Shown: one piece after another, positions 1 through 14,018 of the stretch
Position numbering within the stretch: the stretch's first letter is position 1
How the letters are laid out: every line of letters starts with the position of its first letter
Source of the DNA: Cruorifilaria tuberocauda
Lineage: Eukaryota > Nematoda > Chromadorea > Rhabditida > Onchocercidae
Reading direction: 5' to 3'
Assembly (NCBI GenBank): GCA_013365365.1
Contig: JABVXU010000202.1
Span: 31,935 to 95,934, forward strand
Length of the DNA stretch: 64,000 nucleotides
The notes under the pieces: generated by a model
Seen by the model: only the letters and a program-made list of their open reading frames with translations
Told to the model about the DNA's origin: nothing
Database searches by the model: none
Translations under genes and position numbers: made by a program

Positions 1-263
1 TAATAAATTGCCAATAAAAAAAATACGATAAATTCCAATAAAAAGAGGTAACTAGAGTATTGTATAATTTCATAACTAAGTGAGAGTAATTTTTCTGGAG
101 GGAAAAAGATGCAACAGCAAGGATTCATTTAAGTTGTAATTTTGGACAATGAAGACTTTTTAACTTATCGGTTTGTGAAAAAAGAGAAAAAAACCTGATA
201 TGAAGAAATACATGTATTAATGTTAGGGATAATTTTGAAATATAAACTGATAACATAAATAGT
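1..263. other. 3' flank of ING3; no gene seen
   Basis: AT-rich sequence downstream of the ING3 stop codon (ING3 is on the minus strand). I see no coding exon and no AATAAA on the minus strand here; the AATAAA-like strings at 1-60 lie on the plus strand. Confidence 0.5.
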
Positions 264-3200
264 TTACGTCTTGCTTATGCTAGTCAGTTCAGACCCTGAA
301 TGTTTTGGCGCACACTCCGGACAGTACCATTTTCCTTTGGGCTTTTCGATGACGTTAACACATCCGTAATGAAACCATTCATAACGACAAGATGGATCAT
401 CGCATGCTACCATCGAGCCATATCCTTTCTAAAAATGAATGGGTCAACAAAGGCGAGCAAAGTAAAATGACTTGATCGTAAGCATACATATCGCTTTTCA
501 AAACGACTTTATAATCCACTAAAATATTTACAGATCATCTAATACTTATTTCTGCTCAGCATTACCGGCCTGAGGAGCTTTAGGATGAACGATCCAAATC
601 TCGAATTCGTTTTCATGATAAGTTTAATCAAGTAGCGAGAAGATTTCGCATTTGGAAATCAGCATATACAACTTAGAAATTTGCTTTCATCATTAGTATT
701 CGCATATCTTTCTTAAAAACTAGATGAATGAATCTTATGGAATACAAATTTAAGAACAAATTCTATTTTACACTATATTCTTTCACATCCATACCTTTCT
801 TCATCAAACAACCACTTTTCTGGGAAACTAATTTCCTTCATATCATGAAGAATGAACTTACCACTTACCACTCTTACTAATCAAACCTACATCCAATCCT
901 AATTACTTGTAGAGAACTGTTGAGATGACATATTATGATGAAGCGTCGTAACTGCATGATACTACTACCATTGTTGTTAATCGGGTTAATGTAAGTTAAA
1001 TGAATTGCGCAATAATATATTTTAGTATCCTTAATAATACAATAGAATGGCGACAAGTGAAAGAAGAAATTACAAGAAAGGCAGGCTTCGCACATTCACT
1101 GATACAAATTTCCCTTTTAAATTTATTTTTATTCATTCTCAAATACAGAAAATGAGAAATTGAGAAAGCGAAAAACATTGCAAAATAAGACAAAGACTGA
1201 AGTTTTTCTATCCACGTACTATAAAATTTCCAAATCTTCTCTTAATCTACTCTGCATTTTTCTGAAAGACTGAGATCGAGGGATAATAGTCTTGACTTCG
1301 ATAGTATAAAAAAAATGAAGTAATAAAAAGGACAGTGAGCAGCCTTCTGATCAGAATCAGCATCTAAAAGAGTAATAAGTAACAATCTCGAAAGAGATGG
1401 AAAAAACCACAAAGGAAAATTTCCACTGACAACCCACTCCTCAAAAAATTTCATATTAAAATAAAAAGAGAAAGTCGTTTCTGCTTCATTCCTAACTTTA
1501 TCGTCGGAAAGACTGATGATTTTCTAGAAAAACATAACTTTTACTAAAATCCGGATTATTCCTCACTACTCTATATTGTGAGAGTACGTCTGCTAACAAG
1601 AATATAACTCTAAAGAGTATAATCTTCGTCAAATCTAGGATTTTTTTCTTTCATAACGCCTTATTAGTTTTCAAACGAAAATGAAAACTTACTTCGCGAC
1701 AAAAACACCACACTCGTCGGTCTGAATCGGACTCATCATCGCTTCCCTGCATTAGTTCAGGCGAACAAGTAGTAAAACTTGTTGTACGACGTTCATGACG
1801 CTGCATAGTGTACAGCATTTCTTGAGCCCTAGAGGTTAGCCTAAAGCATAAATGTTTATTGCTTTAGAGAAAAACGAAGAAACAAGCATACTGACATAAA
1901 AAACGAAATTCTTCAATGAGACTGTTTTAGAAAAGTTATAATTATGAAGTCATGGTAATTAATGTAGCAAGAAAAGCTACTTCCTTGGACGACCATGTCG
2001 ACTTTCTTGCGCGGCAAGTGACATCATTGACTGTCCTGGAGCAGAATGTGCAGATGCTCCGGTAAAGGTACCTGGCTAAAACAGTATCTTGTTTTTACTA
2101 ATTTCGTACTGTAACACTTATAAAAATTTAAGTAAAGCAATACATATTTTACAAATTGTAATTTCACAAATATTAAAGCCTGGTAAATGAAAATAGCAAA
2201 GTAAAAACTTAATAGAAAAGCTATCAAAAGACAAAAGTAACTTTGCATGATCCATAATACAAATGAAGTATTAACATTTACTTAAAATGATGCATATTAA
2301 ACTCCTCATAAATTCATAAATTATAAAGTCTTTCAGAATATTGGTACGGTCAATTAAATCTAACTAAAACTTACTGTAACTCAAATGAACCTTATTACAA
2401 GAAAAGTTTATTAATTTACAGCAGAAAATCAGGCAATCATACTATACGTATCTAGCAGTTATGAATGAATTGAAGTACCTATTACACAAATTAAAAAATT
2501 AAAAAAATATAAGAGATATGAAAAAAGACCAAAGAATTTTCATTAATGTAACTTTTAAACAACGAAAACGCAATATATTATGTGGTTGCGGCGTATTTGA
2601 AAATACTATGAAATGAAATGTTAAGCGAATCAAAATTTTTAAAAAGTGCTCTTTGAAAATTTACTGATTTGTGAAACTAACATTTGATATGCTTTTCGGA
2701 GGATGCACTGAGAACTGTACTTGTGAAGAGGTAGATGGAGTTTGAACTGGGCTACTGTTCCAACCATCACCTTTGAAATCTTTTTTGAAAATATGCAAAT
2801 AATTTGACAGTTTTCAGAAGTGAAAACCAAACGGCTCAAGCAAATGTGAAGTGATGAAGATCAAGTTCCAAATTCAGTAGAAAACAACAACAAGCTTGAG
2901 ATTTTTGAACTAAAACTTATTTCGACCGAAATCATTCTTTACATACAAAGCATGAAAGTAAATAAAATTTCGATAATTAGATACCAACCACGATCAGCAA
3001 TATTGCCTGATACAGATTGAGCATGTCCCACAGCTGAAGAATGAACATTGCTAATACCAATGATTTTTTGAGGAGTGACTAGTGATCGTCTCTGTAAAAC
3101 ATGTGCAAAAGTTTTATTATTGTTGCCAATGCATGCAAAGTGCTTAAATTACTGGTGGTACTATCATCGCACTTTAGAAATGTTATATTCTACAAAACCC

Positions 3201-5330
3201 AAATTATAAGTAAAAAGAACAAGAAGAACATGCATTCAAGCTGTTTATAGGAATTTAAGATACGCAACACATAAACAATTGATGCAACTATTCATTCGCT
3301 TACTGATCTTGTTATCTCTTTGAGATCTAATATAATCAGTGATGGATAATAATCTATACTAAGTAAATATAATAAAGTTTTTGTATCGTTAATAGCTATT
3401 GTTGATGAATGGCTCTGTAAAATAATTATGGTCTAGCTTCCATTCTCTTCCTAAACAATCCAAAATCCAGATCATATTAACCACAGCTTCCACGGTAACC
3501 AGTTTGGATAATCCTGCTATACTGCGAGATTTGGTGCGCATTTTTAGTAAGATAAATTAATTCATGATTAATCACAAAAGTAAAGTTTAGGGATGGAAAT
3601 CATGATTAGTTGCTTTTACAATCTTTCACAAATTCAGTTTATGAATTTTTGAGAAAGATATTTGCAAATTCATACTGACCAATCAAAATCTATTATGTCT
3701 ATAGACAGAAATTTTTACAGTCAAACTAAATAAGTATAGTAATATGATTTGTATTCTAGTCAACTCACCACGATTACCTTCAGCGGGGGCAAATCAGAAT
3801 CACGTTCATTCATAACACTGTGCGCTCGACTACTACTTGATCCAGTTTCAATATCGCGTGCCCCCGCTGTTGATAGCGATGAATGACTTCCACTTTGCTG
3901 CGTTTGAGAATTCAGATCTAGTCCAGCTTCGCATGTGTCATTCAGCTGTCCTGAAATAACTCTGGACCATGGAATTTACAACAGGGAATGTAGGAAACCA
4001 TATTAGTATGATAAAAAAAAAACACAGAATGTAAACTGAATGTAAGCAAGAACCTCGTTGTCCACGAGAGACAGTACTCAATGCTTCGGGCAATGCATTT
4101 GAGTTTCCATTTATCATGCTTGTAAGATTAGCATTAGCTTCACGATATCTGCGTCTTCCTAAAATATGATTAAACCAATCAATCATTTTTTAGGAATATT
4201 TGTTTAAAAATATAAATGTCCTCAAGTGTTTACTTCAGGAGTAAAATTTTAAATAAAAAGCTTACGTTCTTTTCGCTGCAGAAATAGATTCTTTTCTACC
4301 TCATTGAATTCTGGAAAGAACAAAAAAATTATTGGGTAAAAAATAGAGGAGAAAAGATGAACATTCCAAGCAATGTGGGACGTACATATTTAAAAGAAAA
4401 AACAAATACCGCATCATAAAAAAAATGAAACAAACAATTTTATTGAGTACTTAAGATTCACAAACAATCAGAAATTTTAATGTAATGTTTACTTCTTTCA
4501 ATCTGTTCAGTAATGCCAGGATTATCAGCCTCAAGTTCCAGTTTAAAATGCAGTATTTCCTTGTTCAATTTTTGACTATATTTCAGCAATAATGAATGGC
4601 AAACATCCAAAATTGCTACTTTTTCGGCTGAAAGAGCTTTCGCCTGCGCATAAAGCTATAAAAAATTTTTTTAATTCTTCAGTTGAAATTGACGTTTAAA
4701 CTAATTTCGACAAAAGATCTGGAGACATCCTAAAAACATGTTTGAAACCATCTCTAGAAATTTAATGGAGAAAAAAGTATTAATAATGAAACACAACATA
4801 AAAAGTGATTTAAAATGCACCTCCAAGATCTCATTATAGCGCTTTACTTTAACATCCTGGGGAAGAGCACCACCTGTAGAGAAGAACTCATCTCTTTCTT
4901 TATTGGCGCGCTCATGCAATTCTGGAAACTAAATTCCAATATAAAATTGAAAATAATATAAAATCTATGTTTCTACTTCATTTTTTGACAAAAAATATCA
5001 GAAATGAAGCATGAGCAAAAAGAAATGAAATGAAAGAACAAAAAATGAGTAAAACGAGTTAAATTCATTAAAATATGAATTTAAACGAGAGCAAGATATC
5101 TCCGATATTATCTAGGAAAATATAAAAATTTTTATCCGTAACTTACGCTGCGCTCGCAGGTCCAACATTCGAACTTCAGTGCTCCTGTCTCTCAACTCAC
5201 CAGGCAACTGATCAAGTACTGTAATGTAACTTAACTCATTATTTTCGATAAAGGAAATTCATATCTGGAAGGTTAAATTGGAATTCCAAATATGCAACTT
5301 ACATTCCAGGAAATCCTCAAGATACAACAT
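264..5330 (-). CDS. ing-3: ING3-type inhibitor of growth protein, PHD-finger subunit of a NuA4-like acetyltransferase complex
   Basis: Eleven exons in transcript order: 5330-5303, 5218-5147, 4921-4821, 4655-4493, 4310-4266, 4158-4054, 3950-3778, 3091-2989, 2071-1981, 1828-1693, 428-264; phases agree throughout and all ten introns are GT-AG. Predicted length 393 aa (human ING3 about 418). The start MLYLEDFLE and the following LDQLPGELRDR match the ING3 N-terminus, and LELEADNPGITEQIER closes the ING coiled-coil domain (about 1-125). A Ser-rich linker follows. The C-terminal PHD finger (about 335-378) has C335, C337, C348, C353, H359, C362, C375 and C378, with EWFHYGC and KPKGKWYCPEC as in H3K4me3-reading ING fingers. 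Known of the family: ING3 targets the NuA4/TIP60 histone acetyltransferase to methylated H3K4 in the nucleus. The boundary of exon 9 is the least certain (acceptor chosen after CCAG at 2072 to keep frame). NDUFB8 lies 624 bp upstream on the same strand. Confidence 0.95.
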
Positions 5331-5954
5331 CGTCCAGCTCGACTGTTGAATAATCTTCACTCAAACTTATGAGTATTCCTGGATAAACTAACAAAGGAAC
5401 ATCCAAAAATTTATGCTCATAAATTCATTTTAATAAAAGGAATCAACACAATATGCGCAACTCCCATAACTTTCCGATATCAAATAAAACCCTTAACTAA
5501 CTTAAAGAAGCAGCATTAGGCAATTTTAATATAAAACCGTGTATGCTAAGAAAGATTAAATCCTACATTTTATCTAACAGATAAGTGCTATTATCTAATA
5601 GATAAGATTCCTACTTCATCTTTCATATTAAGCGTCAAAACAGTTATGATATTAAGAACATCTAGAGGCTACAGATACAAAATGATATCCTCATCAATAA
5701 CCAAAGCGGCAGACTCTTCTGATTAAACACAGTAGTACTTATTTAGATGAAAATGAAAAAACAAATTAATAGAAGTAAAACAACTTGAAAAAAAACCAAT
5801 GACACCTCCTAATGAACCTTTTATTACTTGATGAAATTCACTCTGAAGATTTGAAAAAATACAATCTACATTTTCGAATGCAACGAAATTAAACAATAAC
5901 ACAATTATGAATGTGGTTTCATCAAATAACTTCGAAATATTTTCCGATCTCAAC
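5331..5954 (-). other. Spacer between NDUFB8 stop and ING3 start
   Basis: About 620 bp, same-strand intergenic. Reading the minus strand, a splice-acceptor-like TTCAACAG lies 12 bases before the ING3 ATG (AG at 5344-5343), fitting an SL trans-splice site or a 5' UTR intron. No coding exon recognised. Confidence 0.4.
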
Positions 5955-7378
5955 TTATTTATCGTTAGGTTCAAACGTATAATTCATAATTGGATAGATA
6001 CGCGGATCAGTAAATGGATACGCCCGCTTGATATCGTAAGGATATTGTTTCAGCATCTGAAAACAGAAATTTAATATTATAAAAAGCCGCTGACTATTTC
6101 TACAAATAAGCTTTCCTAAGCTTTTCTTCTTCAGTAAAGAAAGAAGTGTATCAAATTTCAGCTTTAACTATATAAAATGTTCAATTTTATGATTTAAGTG
6201 CACAACAGCCGAAACACACAATATCATTTTTCCACTTTCGACCTTTTGGCCATGTTTGAATACCAATCCAGCAAAAGATTAACGCTGGGATTAAATGACG
6301 ACAGAAAATTACCGTGTTGGTCCACCTATAAAAATTGCGAATTTTAACAGCACATTATGGTGAACTAAAAAAATCTTATGGAGCGACTAAGCAATCGAAC
6401 AAATAATTTTTACAAATTTTCAGTATCAATCAAAATAAAACTTAAAATGAAGTTTCCTCATCATCAATACTGGTATAAGAATCACGATCAGATGTATGCA
6501 TCACTGCTCGAATATACATCTGAAATTTTCAAAAATTTACATTAAAAGAATATTACTCCTAACTCCTACATCCTTTGTGATAATCTAAAGTCTTCCACTT
6601 CCAACTCGCTTTATCAACAAAGAATCATATAATATTCTTCCCAAAACACTAGTGATAATAGTACTGTCAAGCAAAAATAGTTCCTCAATTAGGAAATTGC
6701 ATATGATCAAAATGCATATGATACTAATTGATTACCCATATCAACAATAACATTAATTTCAATGTTTAAAATTGCAACATTTAGTTTTTTTATTAAAATA
6801 GAGACGATGTTAACTAAAACTCATTCTTGAATCGAAAACTATCCAAATTATCCAGATAGGCCTAAGGCTTACTCCTTCACCCCAATTTCTTCGATAAAAT
6901 GGATCGCTCCAGTTTTCATGTGGATCTTTGTGATCATAAGTGACGCAACCGTAATCCGGATAATTTCCTGCATATTTATAATAATCGTCTTTTTTATGTG
7001 GCCTGCAAGAAAAACCACAAAATAAGCAAAATAATCTAAACAATAAAGTAAAATATTAGCTAAAAGAAATAGAAATATTCACTATCCATATTTCTTTTTA
7101 TGATATACAATGGAGCTAACTTATAATCTTCTGGTCTCATCCCATATTTTATTGCAGCTGCTCGTCGTTCTTCTTCATTTTTTGGATAATCGTCTGGCAT
7201 ATGATCACGTGGATACCAACCATCGACTGTTAATGGTCCCCTTTCTAAATAATTTTAAAGTGTGTGTGACATGGAGGAGATGAGGAAGTAGTAACAAAAA
7301 TGTGAGTGGCTTACTATTTGTGCGACATGATGCGTGGATTGAACGTATACAGATTGGCACGGAACGTGAGGATATCAT
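5955..7378 (-). CDS. NDUFB8: NADH:ubiquinone oxidoreductase subunit B8 (NDUFB8/ASHI), mitochondrial complex I
   Basis: Six exons: 7378-7315, 7244-7121, 7002-6873, 6519-6446, 6325-6220, 6056-5955; about 199 aa (human 186). The N-terminus (MISSRSVPICIRSIHASCRT) is Arg/Ser-rich without acids, a typical matrix-targeting presequence. Family landmarks in order: GWYPRDHMPDDYPKNEEERR then AAAIKYGMRPEDYK (human [20 protein letters not shown]), SDPFYRRNWGEG (human LRLNWGE), one transmembrane helix containing PALIFCWIGIQTWP, then KQYPYD (human KQYPYN). Role known from the family: an accessory subunit in the membrane arm of complex I, inner mitochondrial membrane. Odd point: exon 4 has no GT or GC donor in the needed phase; reading on gives a TAA at once. 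Ending it at 6446 with an intron starting TTAAGTTTT gives the right phase and length. A possible acceptor (CCAG, 7396-7393) lies 15 bases before the ATG. Confidence 0.92.
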
Positions 7379-10224
7379 AACATATGTGCAATCTGGAATA
7401 CATGAATTTTTTGCAATATTTTAAAACGAACACTATAAAGTGTCAAATACGAAACTTTTAATTTAAACAATCAAGGTATTTCGCATACATATACCTCATC
7501 TGAAATATATTTAAATGGTATCAGGGAACATTTCGCAAACGAACTGCGGCTAAAATTACCATCTTTTCTCTAGCAGACATTGTACATTGTACTCAACAGT
7601 ACTGTCAGTACCTTCTTCAGAAAATTATATGAGAATCTCTAGAAAAATGCTACTTCCACTTCGCACCACTGACAAAATCAGATCGAATCTTCACACTGAC
7701 GGCCAACAATACCTCATTTCGTCCAATAACATCAATTATATCACTTCGCATCTCTTCCACCACCTGTTATACTAAAAGCAGTATCACTTTGCATTTTCTG
7801 CCGTCGTCTGTTATGAACTATTTCCCAATGTATTTCAAAGACAAAAGAGAGCATCGTAAAGAAAAATGCAGAATTGGCATTGGCTGGTTATTGGACAATG
7901 GGAGACGAATGTGGTCCTAGGCAGAAACTGATGAGCGATGGAATATTGGAGAGCACAAATGAAGGGGTTATAGGTCAGACTTTGAGGAGCAGTTTCTGTA
8001 TTTGTCTACGTAATGGTGCAGTCAAAGCTATAATCGTGGCACCATGTGTTAACAAATAGAAGATCAGATGAAATTTATCCTTTAAAAGGAGAGTCTATCT
8101 GTCTTCTATTGTATTATGATGTGCAGCTACCAAATTGCAGTTTTCGAAACGATGATGATTGATTTTAAAATTATTCATTTTTACGTATTCCTTTTACTTC
8201 CTAAGAACTTGCCTTTTTCTGCATATGTACCTTTTCTATTCTCGGCACATTTGCTTCATTAACTTTTGTAAAATGTGTTTCTTGGTATCATTTAAGAAGA
8301 ATTTTAGAAAGAGAGATTAATCTGAATAATTCAAAACTTCAACCATCCAATTAATTTTAGAATTCTTCCGGAAAAAACATTCCTCTCTATAAGAAAATTT
8401 TTAATTCGGATATTAGTATAATCGAACAATTTGTGAACTGAAAACATTCCCCCTATTAAAAATCTAAAAGATTTTCATGTTTTTCTGCTTTATATTGTTA
8501 ACAGTTCCAAAAATTCAATATAATCAAAAAATAATCAGGTCTATTTATAATGGTTATATTATAACCAGACTCTGGTTAGCATTCGGTGGTTCTAATAATA
8601 AAGGCAGTTTGAAATTCACATTATTTTCAAAATTAAATCAATCCCATTTCCACCGATATAAATTTCTAACCAAGGTGAGTATATAAATAATTTATTCGCT
8701 GTTTTATTTATTAATCTGAAATGACATCCTGTTTCCTTTCGGATTTTTCATTTATCTTTTTTCATCATTTTTGAAAAATGAATTTTTTCCAATGCTTTCA
8801 GTTTTGCATTCTTTTTCATTTTCTTTTGATTCATCGGACGATTAAATCAATATTTCAATTTAAAATGATATAAATGAGCCTATTATTGTTTCAATGTAAA
8901 TTTATCAACTTAATTGCTTTCGCTATAATATGTAAACTTTAATGATAATCATGAACAATTGAAGGAGATTCCGCTTTCTTCATAACGCTTCGAAGTTTAC
9001 GGGTCAAAAATTTTTTCTTTGGCATCTGAAGTCTTAAGAAGCCTGTAAAACAAACTTTTTAGCAGAAAATCAGTTTATAGAAAATATATTTCAGATTATA
9101 ATGACAAAGGTAATTATCAATTCTAAATAGCCGTAATTCCTCTGTTTCCATTGGTAGAAAAGTTGGCAAACAACAAGTAAAACAAAATATTTGTTATCAG
9201 AATTAAGTTAAAATAAGAATGTTGACAAAAAAGCTCACGTCTGATTATTCTAGAGAACAGATCGCTTAATTCAATATTTTTCTGGATTGAGCAATTTCGC
9301 GATTTTCAAAGATCATAGGCATAGTTCTATTCTTTAAAACAGCTGTTGCTCAAGTGAATTTCTCAAGTGAATCTCAAATGAAAGCTTAAATGAATTTTTT
9401 CCAAGGATCATTTACCAATCAACTACTTACCTTCCTCTCCAGTTTTTTTCTAGAAAATCTCTTTTAAAATATTTCAAACTTTTTTTTATGATAAATCTAT
9501 CGCTAACTGTGAAAAAACTAACGATGAAGTTTCGTTTCTCTATTTGCAATTTAAAGTAGTTGATTCCTCCACTGTATTGTAGATCTTAGAGCATTAATGC
9601 AATATCAAAAAGCTATCAAATTAGTAGCATCCTAATAATATCACTATTTATGATGAATAAGGAATTTACTTCAATGTCGCAAAGGACAATTATTTTAATA
9701 TTAGCGAGAAAAGCTTGATTTCATAAACTTCACACTTTATACAGCTGTTCAAGGATTTCATTGAAATTGCAGTATAAACATAAGTTTGAAAAAACTTAAT
9801 GAATAAAGTTATGCGAAAAAGACAGTAGATGATTTTTCCAAGTTTTTAACTTTGGATCATTTTTTAATCAACCGAAACTAGCAGACTAAATAGATTTTTA
9901 GAACATACTTGCAGACTTCAATGGAAAATTAACACAGTTCCACTTTATCCTTTTCCGTTTGAATCTATTCCAATCCATTTTATACATTTAATTTCAATTC
10001 ATTTAATCCAATTTATCAATTAAACTCTATTTGATTATATTCGACGTGGCATAACCTAGTTTTATTTAATTCAATTTCATATCTGTATTTCCATTTAATT
10101 CTACTCTAATGAAAACGGAAGAAGAACATTTACGAATTTTAAAGCGATGATTTCTAGTCTGGAGGACAAGAAGTTCGCTTTTTATGAATTTCGAACCTAG
10201 GCTTTGGTTCGCATAATGAAAATA

Positions 10225-10257
10225 TAAGGTGATTGTAAGGTGACTGTAAGGTGATTC
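10225..10257 (+). repeat. 11-bp tandem repeat, 3 copies
   Basis: Three adjacent copies of TAAGGTGAYTS-like 11-mers differing at one or two bases. A short simple repeat; no function suggested. Confidence 0.8.
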
Positions 10258-12082
10258 TTTGAGTTGAAATTCATTCTTTTACTAAATGTGAAAAGAACTA
10301 AGTTTTGAGCATCCAATTTTGAACTAATCTGTGCCATTCTTATTTTGATTTACAATGTTGTTAGGTTGTTATATTCAATAAATTTAATTTTAAACATTAT
10401 ATTCAAACTATATTCGACTTCTCTTTTATATAAAATCGAATCTCTTTTATTAGTGAATAAGAGAAAAAGAAAATAGGGTATTTCTCACTTCCCGAACGGA
10501 AATATCTATGCTGTAAGTAGCTCTTCTGCAAAGACTTTTAAACAAGTTAATTAGTCTTACTGCTAACCTATATATACTAGAAAAGGAGTACTTTTCATTG
10601 TAAAAGATTAGATAAGAAAGGAATACTTAAATTTTAGATTGAAAAGAATCTGAAAATATTTTTTGTTTAATTTAGAATGGTTATTTTCTCATCGGCCCAT
10701 TACCCTCATAGAGTTAAAATGAATCGAAATATGCTTAGTTTTTACCTACAACTTATCTTTTTGTTTCGGAAAAAAGTTACAAAAATAACCTATTATAATG
10801 CTATTCCTCCTTGATACATAATACTCACTATTCATATGCATATGCAAGAAGATAAAAAGCAAGCGTAAAAGATTGTATTATGTTTCTGGTAAAAAAAAAA
10901 TAATTTTGAAATTAAAAATTTTTTGAATCACTAGTGAATAACATAACGTTCAAATAAAGCATATGGAACGAAATAGCTCTCCAATTATATGTGTAACCCT
11001 GATCCCCTTCGAAATGAATATTGTTTGACTTGAAAAGCTTGAATTGTCTCGAAAAGCTCAATTTGCTGAATTAAAAGACATTTTTTTATGTGAAAAACTG
11101 ATACCATTAGATTGAAGGTTTGAATTTTGCTATCTATTGTCTACTTTCTTAACTTTCTGGTAGCTTGTCATTCAATCTAGGGAAGCTTGACAATCTTCTA
11201 AGGGAATGACGGTTCTGTGAAAATTTTAAGGAAGAATTCTCTTTCAATCAATATTTTGTCTTCATGCAAGTTTTTGAAATTTAGAGAAAAATATTTAACG
11301 ATAGAAGTAATGTATTTTTATTGTTCAAAAACTCTAAAGTTGAAAAAATAGATATTAATAGATATCGCAAAGACTTCAACAGAAATTCAGTGGGAAGAGT
11401 ATTCAAAAATAAGATGGGCACATTTATTACGTAGGAGACAATAATCTGTTATCTTTTACAAAATCAAAGTAAGAAATATATATGTCAATGATTGATATTT
11501 AAAATAATTACTATCACACTGATAGAAAAAATGAAAAGAATTCCCCCCAAAAAAATTTTTTTTTTTAAATTTTGACGAAAATTCCATTTTATAATTAATT
11601 TATGAGTAAAAATTTAAAATGATGTTCGATGGAAAATCAGTAAAGCATTTCAGCTACTAGTTTATTTAAAATTTCTCTATTTTTACAACTGTTACTCCTC
11701 GATCTGGAGATCTATATTACTATAACAAGAGAGAGACGTATCATGATCGCCTCATTTTATATTATTTGGCATCAATAAGTAAGTTTTATTACATGAGTAA
11801 GCAAATAATAATGTTTTCTAAATAAAAGAAGCATATCAATGAGCTATTCCTTTAATTGATTAAATTTAATAGTTGTTTACATAGCCTTATTTTGAGTTTC
11901 ATTGCTCAAAATAACTGTTTTACTTTCTTATTCTTGCATTTTTGTTAGACCAAAGTATGATAAGCTGTGATTGACAGTTCCTGCTTTCCACTAACTCTCC
12001 ATTCCTAATTATTGTGACCCAAAGATGTATTAATTACCTGTAGACCAGAGTAATTTTTATAAGAAACAAACAAGATAATTAG

Positions 12083-12143
12083 ATAATTATGTATTTTATT
12101 ATCAATTCCAAACAATATAATTATGTATTTTATCATTAATTCC
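12083..12143 (+). repeat. 27-bp direct repeat, 2 copies 7 bp apart
   Basis: Copies at 12083-12109 and 12117-12143 share ATAATTATGTATTTTAT and end in AATTCC, differing by a few bases. Local AT-rich duplication. Confidence 0.7.
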
Positions 12144-13859
12144 TTAATTCCATGTGTTTGATCCACCCTATTGATTGCTTCCTTTTAGAATTTCCTGTAA
12201 TATAGTGAAATGAGCATCGAAATGAGAGAAGTTAAAAATCACCCATTAATCACTCGCTATCATGATATCACTCCTGATCATTTTCATCATTCATTTCTTT
12301 TCTACTACCTTGAAATTCAGTAGAAACTGAATTATCTGAAACGGTCCAAAAACAGTTTTTAATGATAACAGACATCTCTGGTTTTACAAAAATACTAACA
12401 ATTTGGATGACAAAAAGTTTTCAGAAGTTCGATTAACAAATTAATTTAACTGGAAAGAGTGAAGGATTCAATCATCAAATGAATTTATGAGAAGTGATTT
12501 TCAATATTTCGTAAAAGCCATTGAAGAAATCAATTGGCTGAGATATTTACGGTATAATGACTTCAGTATCCTTAAACTGATATTCTTTTACTTAATTTTT
12601 GGGAAAGCAAAAATGATTCTATGATATTAATTGATACTATGCTTAGAAACAGTATATTAAGATAATATGTCGATGCCGTAAATCCTTATTTGCTTCTAGA
12701 TAAAATAATGCATTAAAAAGATGTTCGGGTTTCCGATATCTCCATTTTATTTTTGCTAGGAATTTTAGAATGCTTAATAATTTTTACTTATTTTGCGCAT
12801 TGGCACAATTTCAAATTTTAAGAAATTTCGGTTTCATAAAATTCATTCATAAATTGTTGACAACATAAAAGGGTCATTTTTAACATGGAATACGATTTAG
12901 AAAATTTTAGAAAACAATTTATGCATGTAACAATTATTGTTTTTTTTTTTGAAAATCTCGATGCTTCATGAGACACAATTTTTTCATCTTTTACTTGATA
13001 AAGTGGTCAACGACACTATTCTTCATTCAAAGTTTTGAAATCTCACTTGCCTACCGTAGGTCTGTTCTTCTGTTTGTTTCATCTGTAATATATAGACGAA
13101 TCGAGAATAGTACTTCCAGCCTATAATTTCAATAACATTAATACAAATTTCTTATCGATGCTCATTTTTCAAGTTCAAAACATTTTCATCTTCCTTTTCT
13201 CCCGTGCTTTTCACATTATTCCCTTTCTTAAAAAGCTGACCTCCGTCAAGACCATATGATATCTCCATCTGATCATCTCTTTCCATCTAAACAATAAATT
13301 ATCAAGTTACATGCATTGACTCTACAAATCTTTTAAAGTTACTCATGCACACATCTTTAATTCTGCTATCCTGAATTATCACATTATCTTCAAACCAATG
13401 GGAACGTTTTAACACAGTTAAATTTTATTTGATAAATTTCTCTTCATGCGTCCGATTTGGACTTAAAATCACTAATTCTTACCTGCTTTTTCAACCCACC
13501 GATCGATTAAAATTTCGGACAGATCTTTTTCTGAGAAATATAATTATGCTTTCCGTAATTTCTTTTCAATGTATAATCTACTCGAGTCTCGAAAATCAAA
13601 ACTAGAGCAAAAGCGATATAAACGAGAGAAAGGTTCGTTAATTTGCAATTACTGCACTTGTGAATCATTATTAACGGAGAATACACTGTGACTTCAACTA
13701 TAGTCGCCACCTTCTATAAAGGGGACACGAGATCGGATCCGCATGCGTTTTTAGTGGCGATTCCATTGTCATCCCTTCCACTGTTCCAGTCAGCATCCTC
13801 TTCAGATGATCTGCTCATTCTGATCGAGAGCAGCATCCATCTTTTCTCTCATTCTCTTC

Positions 13860-14018
13860 TCACAAACTGATTTTTCGGTACTTCCAGCTAGAATGAACTT
13901 TCAAACATCGCCTGTTAGCAAACATGGAAATCAGCCTATTCTCTCCGTTATCTTCCTCTCTGATGATGACATTCTTCCAGTGGCTGGATTGCATTGAAGC
14001 AATAAGGAAACTTGTCAT
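13860..14018 (-). CDS. Possible small ORF in a coding-like island
   Basis: Open frame of 52 codons on the minus strand with its own ATG (14018) and stop (13860), directly followed by another short minus-strand frame (from about 13850 to 13728) rich in Ser, Asp, Glu and Gly (MSRSSEEDADWNSGRDDNG). The stretch is less AT-rich than its surroundings. I recognise no family, and no canonical intron joins the two frames. It may be an unrecognised gene, part of a non-coding RNA or promoter, or chance. Confidence 0.15.
   Translation of the reverse strand: MTSFLIASMQSSHWKNVIIREEDNGENRLISMFANRRCLKVHSSWKYRKISL

Noticed and set aside
5723..5974. 83-codon minus-strand ORF overlapping the NDUFB8 end
   Set aside because: Different frame from the NDUFB8 terminal exon and no similarity; shadow of AT-rich spacer.
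8477..8686. 69-codon plus-strand ORF and neighbours in 7.6-8.7 kb
   Set aside because: No splice partners, no family similarity, composition like the surrounding AT-rich DNA.
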